37,188 bases of DNA, from positions 1 through 37,188 of the forward strand of contig NHNY01000049.1 of the NCBI GenBank assembly GCA_002786065.1. Reading direction: 5' to 3'. The translations under genes and the position numbers were made by a program. The DNA comes from Microcyclospora pomicola. Its lineage: Eukaryota > Ascomycota > Dothideomycetes > Capnodiales. Numbering within the stretch: the first letter of the stretch is position 1; each line of letters opens with the position of its first letter. Positions 9,376 to 20,587 of this stretch are shown piece by piece. Under the pieces are notes generated by a model. It was not told the origin of the DNA and ran no database searches. It worked only from the letters and a program-made list of their open reading frames with translations.

Positions 9376-10019
9376 GTACGCTTATTAGATAATTAGCTAT
9401 AGCGATGTACATAATACTACGATAGTAACAACGAAGTTCTGTTACATAGTAGACGTAGTTTATTAGCATAATGCTTGTCGCTAGATAAATTACGTTAAAG
9501 AATCATGACGGTGAAATTATAGTTATATAACTTAGACTATAGGTAACAGGCGCGATGCTTATAGCAAAGCGCACGTAGCAGATAACCTGCTAACACAGCG
9601 CTATTTAAGCTACGTACGATCGGCTACTGCGGCTTCGACGAATAAACACCTTATTGCGCGGCATCTTAGTAGCAGCTGTGATGAGACACACAACCTTACA
9701 ACAACGATGTAACAGTATTATATACTAATTAGACTACCTTTGTCGTGTACAGCTAGGTGAGGTGTACGATATGCTAAGCTTTAACGGTCTGTAGGCCGAT
9801 ATAGCTTGCTTACAGTAACAATAAGAGAATCTCGAGGCATAATAAAGAAGAGCGTGACGATGCTTCTGCCTCCTATATGCTACGTTAGGAGTGCAGCGTC
9901 GCGATTAAAGTAAGTAGGATGTAGTCGGCAGTAGATGCACAATCGATTGCGATGGTACTATAGAGGACTAAGGCAGACTAGTAAGAGGAAACAGGTGTAA
10001 AAGGTAATGTGCTAGTTTA
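9376..10019. other. No gene recognised
   Basis: RIP-type DNA downstream of the NLR. Short frames only, none with a recognisable domain; no terminal repeats or RNA genes were seen. Confidence 0.5.
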
Positions 10020-10830
10020 TACACTCTAGCACGTAGGGTCTCCGCGATATAGGGATAGGGGTTATAAAGGGGGCGTTTGCTAGCGAAGCCGCCTTAGTCG
10101 CCGCTCCTATTCTCTCCTCTATATCCTCTAATACTCTAGCGAAACTTTGTACGGACGCTTCTAGACGGCGAATAGAAGGACTAGCAGCTAGTTAGTTAGT
10201 AGCTAACTTAGGATAGCAACGGCTGTTCGGTCGCTAGCGTGTCTAGGGCTGGCAATGCGCTACGATAGGGCGTGTCGGACGGGGTTAGGTAGTCCTAGCT
10301 AAAGTCTAACGTAGCATCTAATGTACTAAATGTTCGTAAATCCAGTATGTTTCCACTCTTACTCGAAGGAGATAGGTCTTCGCCTAAGGGTATCATCGTT
10401 CTAGGCTGTAGAAGGCAGAGCAGATGCCTTAGACGTAATCCCGCGCCCTGACTTTCCTCACGTAGTCCCCTGATCTATTAGTACATATACTCTCTAGGTC
10501 ACGAGTGACGTTGGTTTTAAGCTTTCATACAGATTAATACGACGTAGATATATAAGCTCTATGCAGTAGCTTCGCAATCCTCCGCTCTATTAGCAATTCG
10601 CGATATTTATTTCTATTGCAGGTTAATGCCTACTACTGTTCGAGTAAGCGTATAAGAGTAGTAACCTTACATAATGCTTTTTCAAAGCTTACTACTAACC
10701 TCCTCGCTCTTAGACAACTCTTCGTTATCCTTCACAGAATCGAGACCGCTAGTAATTGTCGCTTCTGTATAATAAGCCTATTAACGAGATTCAATCGCGT
10801 ACTAGGAAATACATACTACTAGGATACGTA
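10020..10830 (-). pseudogene. Degenerate reading frame of unknown function, coiled-coil-like
   Basis: On the minus strand one frame stays coherent for about 270 codons with mainly TAG/TAA (and a few TGA) interruptions. It contains a Leu/Arg-rich helical stretch (F-E-K-A-L...T-L-I-R-L-L-E-Q; R-E-L-L-I-E-R-R-I-A-K-L-L) in its first half, a diverged middle, and E-A-S-V-Q-S-F-A-R-V-L-E-D-I-E-E-R-I-G-A-A-T-K-A near its end. No family is recognised. It may be a transposon- or transcription-factor-derived coil. Confidence 0.35.
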
Positions 10831-11240
10831 GGGAGATTAAGAAAATCAACTTCTAGGAAGTACATAGTCGACGGTAGACAGGTGTTGTATAGATAATTGA
10901 TTTTCTAGACATATAGGTTAGCATCAAAAGCAGCTTTTTACTTATAGCGAAACTTATCGATGTTATATCGCACAACAGTCCGAAAAGTACGACGATCCTT
11001 ATATGCTAGTTTGATAAGTCGCTAAGTAGGGAACTAAAATGCGTAATACGTACTGTAAGGGCCGCTAGAGATGATCATTTTATGAAAGTGATTCTTAGCG
11101 TAGCGTGATATTAAGTAACAGGATGAAGACTTAGTCGTGATTTCGGGATGGTATGATTTTGAGTAGCAGAACTAGGACTTGATCGCTTAATATACGAGCT
11201 CTCTAGGCGCTCTAAGAAGTGCTATTTTAGGAGAAATCTA
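10831..11240. other. No gene recognised; contains a 10-bp inverted repeat
   Basis: Arms agaaaatcaa (10840-10849) and ttgattttct (10897-10906) could form a stem with a 47-nt loop. The rest shows only short frames leading into the assembly gap. Confidence 0.4.
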
Positions 11241-11330
11241 CCCCCCNNNNNNNNNNNNNNNNNNNNNNNNNNNNNNNNNNNNNNNNNNNNNNNNNNNNNN
11301 NNNNNNNCCCCCCCCCCCCCCCCCCCCCCC
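11241..11330. other. Assembly gap (61 N) flanked by poly-C
   Basis: Six C precede 61 N (11247-11307) and 23 C follow. The gap was probably caused by a long C/G homopolymer that could not be read through. Linkage across it, and hence the order of the two halves of this window, depends on scaffolding. Confidence 0.95.
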
Positions 11331-11579
11331 TTCCCTCGATCAACTGCTAACATATTAGCAGCCCCGCACATATCTCCTTAGTCTCTTCTACTTCGCCTTA
11401 GAGTGCCTTCTCGTCTACGGCCTAGTACACATCGTCCCGTCTATAGCGATTCAAAAATTGACGCATACGAAAAGAGGTTAGTGATTGGTTAGGTAGTTAA
11501 TGCATAAAGTGTTTCAGTAAAAGCAAGTACAAACGTATCTATTAGATTCTATCTACGAAAACAATAGTGTAACCTAAAT

Positions 11580-12110
11580 GCATTACTTATAGCTCTTCCT
11601 TTATCTTACTATAGATCTTACGTCTCTACTACTCCTATATACTGACTAGGAGGTGCTTAACAATGTCTAATGTCGCTGCTTAAGTAGCACCTATACGGAC
11701 CTAATTCTAGCTTTCGATGAAAGAAACTTCTAACGCCGCGAGATAAGCGCCTAGCTCGCACGCTCCTCTTTCTAAGTTCATTGCCTCGCGCTTACTAGCC
11801 GAACACGCTACCGTATGTCGAGTAAAGCTTATTAGGCGTTCCGCTAAGAAAGCGAGTAACGCTTTCGGATTAGGCTCCGCCGTGACAGGTAAGATAGGTA
11901 AGATAGGCGAGGTAGGCGAGGTAGGTATAGCAGGTATAGCAGGCGTAGCAGGTGTGGCAGGTGTAGCAGGTATAGCGGGAGTATTGTTAACGCTCTCAGA
12001 TATGATAATAGGATGCTAGTAGTCAGATCCATTGCTATAAGCTGTGTCCTTATAAGCCTCTCCTTTAAGTAGTAGGAACAGGGTAGGAGGCCGGCAGCTG
12101 ATATTAACAC
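11580..12110 (-). pseudogene. Degenerate gene with Thr/Ala/Ile-Pro repeat linker, unknown function
   Basis: A minus-strand frame runs from about 12110 through a proline-rich low-complexity linker (repeats of T-P-A-I-P-A and T-S-P, 11885-11975) into A-L-L-A-F-L-A-E-R-L-I-S-F-T-R-H and L-E-R-G-A-C-E-L-G-A-Y-L-A-A-L-E-V-S-F, then continues with TAG/TAA interruptions to about 11580. The complementary strand shows the same block as ggtaggtatagcag-type repeats. No domain is recognised. The helical C-terminal part after a Pro-rich hinge looks like a real protein, not random translation. Confidence 0.4.
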
Positions 12111-12135
12111 TTAGCTTTAGACGCTTTTTAGCCCC

Positions 12136-12912
12136 TTTTAGATTAGGGAGCACGATTTTTCCTAGCATTTGTTAGCTAGGCAAATTAAGATGAGGTTATC
12201 CGGGCAGAAGGTACTCTTCGAAAGTAATAAGCTACAGCATGCCGACTTATAAGGCCGTATCGGTAGTCCTATACTAGCGAAAGTCTTTGCGAAACTTAGA
12301 AGAGACACTACTATACTTTGAGCTGCGGCCGAGCTGCCCTCGCAGAGTTCGACAAGGTTAGATGTGCTATTGGTAGTCCGATCACACGTGCGAAGACTAT
12401 CTATAATAACGCGCTAATATAAGAGAATTTCTAATGAATCTCGTAGAATGAAGAAGCACATCGAGCACCTGTTAGCAGTTATATATCGTCTATAGACTCG
12501 CTAACGGCCCGCTTCGATTCAGCGTCTCGCTAGGGTCCGGCGTCTCGCTTTAAATTGGCGTCTCGCTTTGAATTGGCGTCTCGCTTTGAATTAGCGTCTC
12601 GCCCTAGTTTAGGACCGAGCTGCGCACTTAATGGTAATGAGAGGCCCGACTGTGGTTCTTTAGGGTCTAGAAGACGGCAAGATGTGCTTACTTAATGTTA
12701 GGTCTGCACATTTTAGTACTAGTTTAGCGAAACTAAGACGCTACTACGACAGTGTGGATAGCTCAATTCGTGATAGGCTTGTTAACGCTAGATCGGGTCG
12801 CAGAAAGAGCCATTTTAGGATACCTACTGTACGTGCTAAGACGCTAGGCGAAACTCTGTCGGATGATAACGGCGGCCGCTGTGGGATTATGTATACGCTA
12901 TCTGTTATGTAA
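12136..12912 (+). pseudogene. Degenerate gene with R-L-A-L-N-W hexapeptide repeats, unknown function
   Basis: One plus-strand frame is held from about 12136 to the TAA at 12910-12912 (about 258 codons). Its first half (Q-K-V-L-F-E-S-N-K-L-Q-H-A-D-L) is helical and basic. The middle has five 18-bp units giving R-L-A-L-N-W (12523-12612). The C-terminal 76 codons from 12682 are free of stops and basic (K-L-R-R-Y-Y, S-G-R-R-K-S-H-F-R-I-P-T-V). Interruptions are TAG/TAA at likely Gln/Trp codons plus one TGA. The shape (helical, then short repeats, then basic tail) recalls C-terminal parts of fungal pogo transposases, but no catalytic motif is present, so this is only a possibility. Confidence 0.4.
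12523..12612 (+). repeat. 18-bp tandem repeat, five units, in frame
   Basis: cgtctcgctttgaattgg units start at 12523, 12541, 12559, 12577 and 12595. The period is a multiple of three and translates as R-L-A-L-N-W in the surrounding frame. In the fourth unit the Trp codon has become TAG. Confidence 0.9.
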
Positions 12913-13510
12913 TAAAGTATAATCTAACTCTAACGCACAACCGACTATAAAGATGCAATGATTTGCTTCGACCTTCCTAAAACATGCACTCACTCGAACT
13001 TTCTAGACCTTCGGTTCTCGTCTTTCCTATCGAGCTAACATCTACTCCACCTCTAGAGATTTTAGGTAATAGAAAGCTTTGCTCCTAGAACCTGCGTAAG
13101 ATTTTGCTATAAGGATTAGCTAGGCTTATCTTTCGACTTACAATTTGACTTTGTGTCGGAGGCTACCCTTAATGTTCGTAAGACTTGTACACATGTAGCT
13201 AACTATCGAACATGACCACTACGTAAACATGCGCCTAACATAGCTTAGCGATCTCGTGCGCTTTCTTCTTTAAGGTTCTGTTTCGTTTGCGAAAGTTATC
13301 TTTGTGCAGCGATGATTCTAGTCTAAGTGCCATTGCAAGAGAGTCGATAATGTAGGTAAGCTTTTAGGTCTTACTACTTAATCATATATAGGACGATAGG
13401 CGCCGGACATCGCGATAAAGCGCACGTAATGCAAGCTATAATAGGGGAGGGGGGAGGGGCTTTTAAAATTAGCAAGCGCTCTAACGCCGTGCTAGGTCTT
13501 GCCCTTGTCC
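12913..13510. other. No gene recognised; G-rich tract at 13444-13459
   Basis: No coherent frame was found. 13444-13459 reads ggggaggggggagggg, four G-runs that could in principle form a quadruplex, shortly before the 3' end of the minus-strand frame at 13511. Confidence 0.4.
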
Positions 13511-14137
13511 CTAGTTAAAACATCTTTTGTCCCTCGCCGCGTTCTTATTACTGTAGGCTAGTTCGAAACTTTTCGATCCACATAAGAGCTTCCCTTCGTC
13601 AACATCTACTTCTAGTACCGCTTTTCTGTTCATTATAAATCCTGAATCCTTAATATTAGATGCAGCTATAGGTCTATCGCTTCTAGGAGTGGTAAACTCT
13701 ATCGAAATTAAGATTTCGGATCTCGAAGAGCAAGGCGACGCAACTATGCAGGTAACAGTGCCTATAGCGAGCAACAGTGAAGATCTTGCCGACACGTTCG
13801 AGTAGGAGGACACAACTAGTCCTATATATTGGTGTCTGAACGATAATGCTATATCGACTATGCCTACCGTTACTACGTAATCGATGCCGCCATCGCTAAC
13901 CCTTATACTCCTAGCCCTCGAATAATCCCTAATGTATAGCGATGCTTCTAGCAAGTTTCCGTCCGCGAATCGACTACAAGCTAGACCGTATATTATCCCG
14001 CAACAAGCTATAGAAGCGGCTGCCTTTAGCGCGGTATTACGTCTGCCGTTAACTACTAAGGAGATGCTACTAAAGTACGTAGCAACACAGACGCGGCTAA
14101 AGATTAGGACACTGATACGTTGTAGTAATACGCGCAT
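13511..14137 (-). CDS. Uncharacterised 208-residue open frame (longest unbroken frame of the window)
   Basis: ATG at 14137 to TAA at 13511, 208 codons with no interruption, in a window where most coherent frames are stopped every 20-40 codons. The predicted protein has an N-terminal hydrophobic stretch (I-S-V-L-I-F-S-R-V-C-V-A-T-Y-F-S-S-I-S), scattered Ser-rich parts and a more polar C-terminus ending K-R-C-F-N. I recognise no domain. It could be the real remaining frame of a host gene that escaped RIP, or a chance opening: the opposite strand has a 72-codon frame across its first part (13932-14150), which weakens the case. No intron signals or promoter are evident. Treat as hypothetical. Confidence 0.35.
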   Translation of the reverse strand: MRVLLQRISVLIFSRVCVATYFSSISLVVNGRRNTALKAAASIACCGIIYGLACSRFADGNLLEASLYIRDYSRARSIRVSDGGIDYVVTVGIVDIALSFRHQYIGLVVSSYSNVSARSSLLLAIGTVTCIVASPCSSRSEILISIEFTTPRSDRPIAASNIKDSGFIMNRKAVLEVDVDEGKLLCGSKSFELAYSNKNAARDKRCFN

Positions 14138-14176
14138 CCGCTACTCCTAGACTTAGATGCATTTCATTGAAACTAT

Positions 14177-14697
14177 GTCTTAGCAGGATAAGAGTATCCT
14201 TACAACTTTCGACTACTATAGAATTACAGAGTATACTATCTCTTTGCTACGGGCTAGGGGTGTTAGTTCCAAACTGAGTCTTAAAAGATACAAAGCTTTG
14301 TCTAAGTTGTTGTAGAAGTAGTATATAGCAGATAGCTATGCTATAGTCTAAGCTATAGCTTACTAGGAGGTACGTAAGTTCGATATAGTAGTAAGCACAG
14401 TAGGTAGCTAGCGAGCTAGTATTAAAGCTGTACTAACAGTCGCGTTAGATGTCGCGGATGTATAGGACGAACCTATAGTCTAGTAAAAGGGTCTCTCGAG
14501 AATAGGTGATGTATTAAACGTCGTAGGCTGCGTGCATTACTAGTAGCTAGAGGCCGTCGAGGTAGTAAGACCTTCCCTATTAGAAAGCGCATTAGTAAAG
14601 CAATTAGATCTTCGTATATGCCTATAGTCGTCACTACATATTATTTGACTCTAGTAGGGATGTCGAAATCGGGATGATACCATCTTCTATTAACTTC
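14177..14697 (+). pseudogene. Degenerate reading frame of unknown function next to the gypsy insertion
   Basis: From ATG 14177 a plus-strand frame holds for about 170 codons (M-S-*-Q-D-K-S-I-L-T-T-F-D-Y-Y-R-I-T-E-Y; A-S-I-K-A-V-L-T-V-A-L-D-V-A-D-V; L-S-R-I-G-D-V-L-N-V-V-G-C-V-H-Y) with interruptions only by TAG/TAA. No domain is recognised. The following 250 bp up to the LTR show nothing clear. Confidence 0.4.
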
Positions 14698-14941
14698 TAA
14701 CTATTGCGATTAGCACTTAGCGCTATTCGATTAAGGGGAACCTAGTAACTAAACATTAAGTAAGAATTCTTAAGCAGGAAACATTGAACTTTAAGCAGCA
14801 AAAAGAGTACATCAAAATGCAAGCATCTAACTTCCGAGGCCGACAGAAAACCACGCATTTGTTGATCCTGTCATTATACAACTACATCTATATTAATATA
14901 TATAGTGTAGATCTATAGGTTCGTATTATCGAAGGGCTAAT

Positions 14942-14946
14942 CCTAG
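14942..14946. other. Target-site duplication CCTAG (left)
   Basis: Identical to 20506-20510 on the other side of the gypsy element; this fixes the insertion boundaries. Confidence 0.93.
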
Positions 14947-15162
14947 TGTCATAGTATAACCTGTTATAGGACTTAGTAGGTTGTAGCTAGCTGTGGCTGC
15001 CTCAGGTATAACGGGTCTTCCCTTCTTAGCACTGAATTTAAGAACATTAGTTCTGCTACACACCACTATTCTTGTCTTTCTCTCTCTATAGCATGTCTTG
15101 TATTCTATCTATGTACTTATTGTCCTATTATTAATCATTGTCCTAAGCCAAATGCCGTGACA
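14947..15162 (+). repeat. 5' LTR of the gypsy element
   Basis: 216 bp, TGTCA...TGACA. Colinear with the 3' LTR without indels; the 14 differences between the two are all transitions at CpA/TpG sites. Confidence 0.95.
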
Positions 15163-18100
15163 TTACATACTATCACCTATCTACAGACACCTAGAAACCC
15201 ACAGAAACACCACACAGTGCTACTACACTGTGAACCCTGCATCAAACTATAGACCTAAACTCCACCCTACCTTCTTTAGGACACGCTACACTAGGTAGCT
15301 TCAACGCTAACCTTAACAGTAGCGCTGCCACCCCCTAACTAACCAATCCCTAAGAGTTCTCCTAGTAGGTCTAGGATGACCCTAATAGAGCATAGACACA
15401 GATTTTAGCTATTTAGGGAGCAAGAGATATAGCTGTAAAGAACCTTATAGACAGTCAGGCCTATAGAGAGGCCCTATAGGCCGACATTGACGACGCTCGC
15501 TAGCAGTTAGCTGCTAAGGAACTGGTTCTCGAACACCTGTCTACCTAGTAAGGTGACTAGGCCCTAGCTGCTACTACTAAGAGGTCTTAAAAGATTGTAG
15601 ACCTAGACACCTTTAGTAGAGATAGGGACAAATACGAGACTTAGAAGTTCAGTATTACACTCAAGTTCAGGGCCAACAGTGACTACTTCCACTCTAAGGA
15701 CTAGAAAGTAGCCTATGCTATCTTATTCCTTAAGGGCAATGCTATAGCCTAGATGACACCCTACTTCTCCCCTAGAGGAGACACTACTATCCTGAACATT
15801 GACGAGTTGTTCGCTACCTTAGATCGTGCCTTTGGCGACCTAGACAGGCAAGGGACTGCCTAGAACAAACTAAGAATTCTTCGCTAAAGGAACTAGCCTT
15901 TTGCAGACTTCTATGCTGAATTTAGTCGCCACGTTGTCTACACTAGGTACAATGATAAGGCTAAGAAGGCACAACTGCTATAAGGTCTTAGCAATAAGCT
16001 CTATGCCTTGCTCCTTAACAATAACTATAAGCATCTGTCCTATACAGACTTTATAGCTCTGTGCTAGCGCTTAGATACTCGTCGACAGACCTTTGCTGCC
16101 TAGCATTCAGCACTTCTTCGCTCTGCCTAAGGCTAATACCGCTCTGCTAGTGCCCCCTACAGTGTACTAGCTCGCCTAGCTATAACTACTACCGCTGCCA
16201 CAATCCCTGTACGCATTGCCCCTGTCCCTATAGGCGATAGTACAGTTCCTATAGACCTCTCTGCAGCTCGTACTCGCCTAAGGGGCCCCTTAACTAAGGA
16301 AGAAAAGGCCCGTCGCCGCACTTAGGGGTTGTGCCTCTACTGTGGGAACCTAGGGCACATTGCTAGCAACTGCCCTAATCGCCCCTAACCTAGGTTAGTA
16401 GCTGCTAGTGCTACCTTTGGTAACAACACTACTAATAGCAACCCTGCCCTAGCCCCTAAATAGGGAAACGCCTAGTCCTTATGCAAAGACGCTTATAAGG
16501 ACACCCCTAGTTCACATTACTGTCTTTATCCTCTGCAAGAATCTAACTAACTACTGCAAAACGTTTTGATAAGGAGTCCCTTATAGATGAACCTATAGTT
16601 ATTCCTGTCTAGATAGGCACTCAATCAATATCAAATTGCTATGCACTCCTTAACAGTAGTGCCCTTGCATTAGGATTCATTAATGCTGAACATGCGCAAT
16701 CTTAGAACCTACCCTTATAACTATTGAAGAACCCTCGCCCCCTCGATCTTATTGACGGCTTAGAATCCAGCTCCGGCTAGGTGACCTATATCTGCTACAC
16801 TACTATGTCTATTAGCAATAGAGCCTACTAGGAGAAGGTATCGCTGTTTGTCACTAAGCTATTAGACTACCCTATAGTTCTAGGCCTTAGTTGGCTAAAG
16901 CGTCACAACCTAGCTGTGGACTTCGGCACAAGCACCCTCTACTTCAAATCCAACTTCTGCAGAGCTAACTGCTTAGTCCGATCTATAACTAGTGCTATCT
17001 TGCTACTAACCTAAGCCCCTAAACCACTATGCCTTAAAGTTAGGGCTATTAGTGCCGCCCCCTTTCGATCTCTGGCTACAAAGACAGGACACTCGCTCTT
17101 CGCAGTCACTTTGGCTGATATTAAGAAGGCCCTTAAGCCTAAGACACCTACAGACCTAGCTACTAAGCTGCCTCTAGAATACCACGAATTCCTTAATGTC
17201 TTTTCCTAACAGTTAGCAGACGAGCTGCCACCCTACAGACTATACGACCACAGCATTCAACTAACACTAGGAGCGGTACCTCTATTTGGGCCCCTCTACA
17301 ATATGTTAAGGGATGAACTCCTTGTCCTGAAAAAATACCTTACTAAGAACCTAGGCAAAGGGTTCATCCGCCCTAGTAGCTCCTTAGCTGCTAGCCCTGT
17401 GTTGTTTGTACGTAAGCCTAGTAGAGGACTGCGATTCTGCGTCGACTATCGTAGCCTGAATGCCCTTACTGTCAAGAACCGGTACCCCCTGCCCCTAATC
17501 TAAGAGACCCTTAGCTGCCTAGGCAAGGCTAAATACTTCACTAAGCTAGACATCATTGCAGCCTTTAACAAGCTACGCATAAAGCAAGGCGACGAATAGC
17601 TTACTGCCTTTAGAACCCGCTACGGCCTGTACGAGTATACAGTTATGCCCTTCGGACTGTCTAACGCACCTAGTTCCTTCTAGTACTACATTAATAACAA
17701 ACTCTATAATTTCCTGGATCGCTTTGCTACTACGTATATTGACGACATCCTTATCTATAGCAACAACCTTAAGGAGCATAGGGAACATATCAAACTAGTA
17801 CTAGAAAGACTGCGTGAGGCAGGTCTCTAAGTGGACATTAACAAATGCGAGTTCTACAAACAGGAGGTCAAATACCTAGGCCTGATCATTAGCATAGAAG
17901 GCATTAAGATGGACCCTAAGAAGATCTCCGCTATTGTCGACTAGTCTAAGCCTACTAACCTTAAGGAGGTCTAGGGATTCCTCGGTTTTGCGAACTTCTA
18001 CAGAAGATTCATTAGGAGATACTCACATATTGTCGCCCCCTTAACTGCATTGACTAAAAAGGGGTTACCCTTTACCTAGGGTCCTAAACAGTAACAAGCA

Positions 18101-20289
18101 TTCGAATCTTTGTCTACGAGTTTCTGCACTGCCCCTATCCTACAACACTTCGACTTTGACCTTCCTACTAGACTAGAGACGGATGCTTCTGATAGAATGA
18201 CTAGTGCAGTACTCCTCTAACAGCACCCTGACTCTCTATAGAAACCAGTTGCCTATCTGTCTAAGAAGATGTCACCTACGGAATGTAACTACAACATCTA
18301 TGATAAGGAACTACTTGCTATTGTTAAAGCATTCGAAGAATAGAGGGCAGAACTAGAGGGAGCTGATCAACTAGTTAAGGTCCACTCTGACCACAAAAAC
18401 CTTACCCACTTTATGAAAACTAAGCTCCTAAACAGACGACAGGCCCGCTAGAGCGAGTTCCTTTCCCGATTCAACTTCGTGCTTGCCTATATACCTAGAT
18501 CTCTTAACAGTCGAGCAGACGCCTTAACTAGGAGACTAGGAGATCTCCCTCTAAACAGGGGGGATAGTAGAGAGATCGTAACACAGGTAGTACTAAAACC
18601 TCACAATCTCGACCCTGCGTTACAAGCACACGCCCTCTAGGCTATTTAAGCAGCCCTATCTCGCCTTAGCAGACTCTAAACAACACCAGAACCCCTAGAT
18701 GACGATAGCGAACTTAAGGACAACGCAGTTGACCCTAAAGAACCCACTGCAAACGAGCTCCTAGAAGAAGCATACTAGCAGGACCCCTTTACCTAAGGCC
18801 TAGTTAAGGCAGTCTAGGACCTAGAACCGCGTTACGAAGATGTCTCTCTATTAGAATACGCTGTGGTACAGGGTAAACTGCAGTATAGAGGCAGGACCTT
18901 TGTCCCTAAATACAAAGACCTTCGCTACAAAGTTATGACAGATTCACACCAACCCCCGGCTACAGGCCACCCTAGCAAAGCAAAACACTACGACCTAGCC
19001 CAACGCTACTAGTACTAGCCCAACATGCACGACGACATTGCCTAGTTTAATCGTAACTGTGGGATATGCAATAGGGCCAAACCATCTAGGGACAAGTACT
19101 ATAGTCTCTTAAAGCCCCTAGATCCCCTAGATCGCCGCTAGAAGCACATTACCATTAATTTTGTTGTTGACCTACCCCGAAGCAGGACTGTTGCTAGCAA
19201 CATAGTGTCTAACATTATGGTTGTTGTAGACAGACTAACTAAAATGCGGCACTTGATCCCCTATCAGAGCATAAAAACACCCTATGTAGTACGCCTGTTC
19301 TACGACCACATCTAGAAGCTGCATAGCCTGCCAACAACAATCACTTCTAACAGAGGAACCCAATTTGTCTCGTCCTTCTAGAAGACACTGTGCCAACTAT
19401 TAGGAATCAACTCCACCTTGTCAACTGCATACCACCCCTAGACAGATAGACAAACGGAGATCGCTAACACTACTATGGAACAAACCCTACGCTGCTACTA
19501 TAACTACCTATAAGATGACTAGGCTTAGTGGTTAGCTACAGCGGAATTCTCTGCCAACAACTAGACTTCTAGCACTACTAAGGCATCTCCTTTCCTAGCC
19601 AACTATAGACAACACCCTCGAACTAGAATAGAGCCCCCTAAACACATAGTTACCTTAACTGTTACTCGCTCTAACTAGGAAGCAATTACTGCACAGGACT
19701 TCGCTGCTAAGATGGAGCAAGTGGAACTAACACTAGTATAAGAGATGCGCTTTGCCTAAGCTGTTTACGAAAAGCACGCTAATCGACACTAGAAGAATGC
19801 CCCCAACTACTAAGTAGGGGACAGGGTATACCTTAGTAGCCGCAACCTCAAGACCCTTAGGCTAAGTAAGAAGCTAGACTAGAAGCAACTAGGCCCCTAC
19901 ACTATTACTGTAAAGATCAGCCCCTAAGCCTACCGCCTAGAGCTCCCTGCTAGCATAAAGATCTATAATATCTTCTATATCAACCTCCTACGCCCCTGTC
20001 CTAACGACCCCTACCTAGGACAACAACTCCCTGCCCCTCCGCCTACCTATGTAGACGACATAGCAGAATACGCGGTATAGGCTATTATAGACTCTTAGGA
20101 TTCCCCTAATAGTGTCCACTACAAAGTGCAATAGGAGGGTTATAATAAGTTGACCTAGGAACCTTAGGACTATGTCCACACCCTAGTAGAGCATCTTAAC
20201 GAGTTCTACCGTTAGTACCCCTAGAAGCCCCGCCACAGTTCGTTTGCTTTAGGCCTCGTAGGAGCTTAGCCTTTAGAAGGAGGGGATGG

Positions 20290-20505
20290 TGTTATAGTAT
20301 GACCTGTTATAGGACTTAGTAGGTTGCAGCTAGCTGTGGCTACCTTAGGTATAACGGGTCTTCCCTTCTTGGCACTGAATTTGAGAATATCAGTTCTACT
20401 ACACACCACTATTCTTGTCTTTCTCTCTCTATAGCATGTCTTATATTCCATCTATGTACTTATTGTCCTATTATTGATTATTGTCCTAAGCCAAATGCCG
20501 TGACA
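20290..20505 (+). repeat. 3' LTR of the gypsy element
   Basis: 216 bp, TGTTA...TGACA, preceded by the purine-rich tract and followed by the right CCTAG target duplication (20506-20510). Confidence 0.95.
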
Positions 20506-20587
20506 CCTAGACCTAGTACAACGTGTAGGTAGTACCTTCTACTAGCAGGGGTAACTAGACATCAGCGATGCACTACTAGTTTTGTCC

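Larger units (their letters stand above)
14947..20505 (+). mobile_element. Complete-length Ty3/gypsy LTR retrotransposon with chromodomain-like end, RIP-degraded
   Basis: 5559 bp between CCTAG duplications. Parts in order: 5' LTR (14947-15162), gag (about 15370-16500, with a CCHC zinc knuckle near 16330-16380), protease region (about 16550-17000), reverse transcriptase (about 17250-17950, with the Y-I-D-D box near 17737), RNase H (about 18120-18540), integrase with an H2C2 zinc finger and catalytic core (about 18880-19700), a C-terminal chromodomain-like segment (about 20050-20240), a purine-rich tract (20275-20289) and the 3' LTR (20290-20505). The order RT-RNaseH-IN places it in Ty3/gypsy, probably the chromovirus branch. 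It is broken, carrying dozens of RIP-type changes, but appears not to have lost large blocks. All LTR-LTR differences are of RIP type, so it looks like a fairly recent insertion that was then mutated. Confidence 0.95.

Noticed and set aside
13444-13459. G-quadruplex or telomere-like tract
   Set aside because: A single short G-rich run without TTAGGG-type units; noted only as sequence composition.
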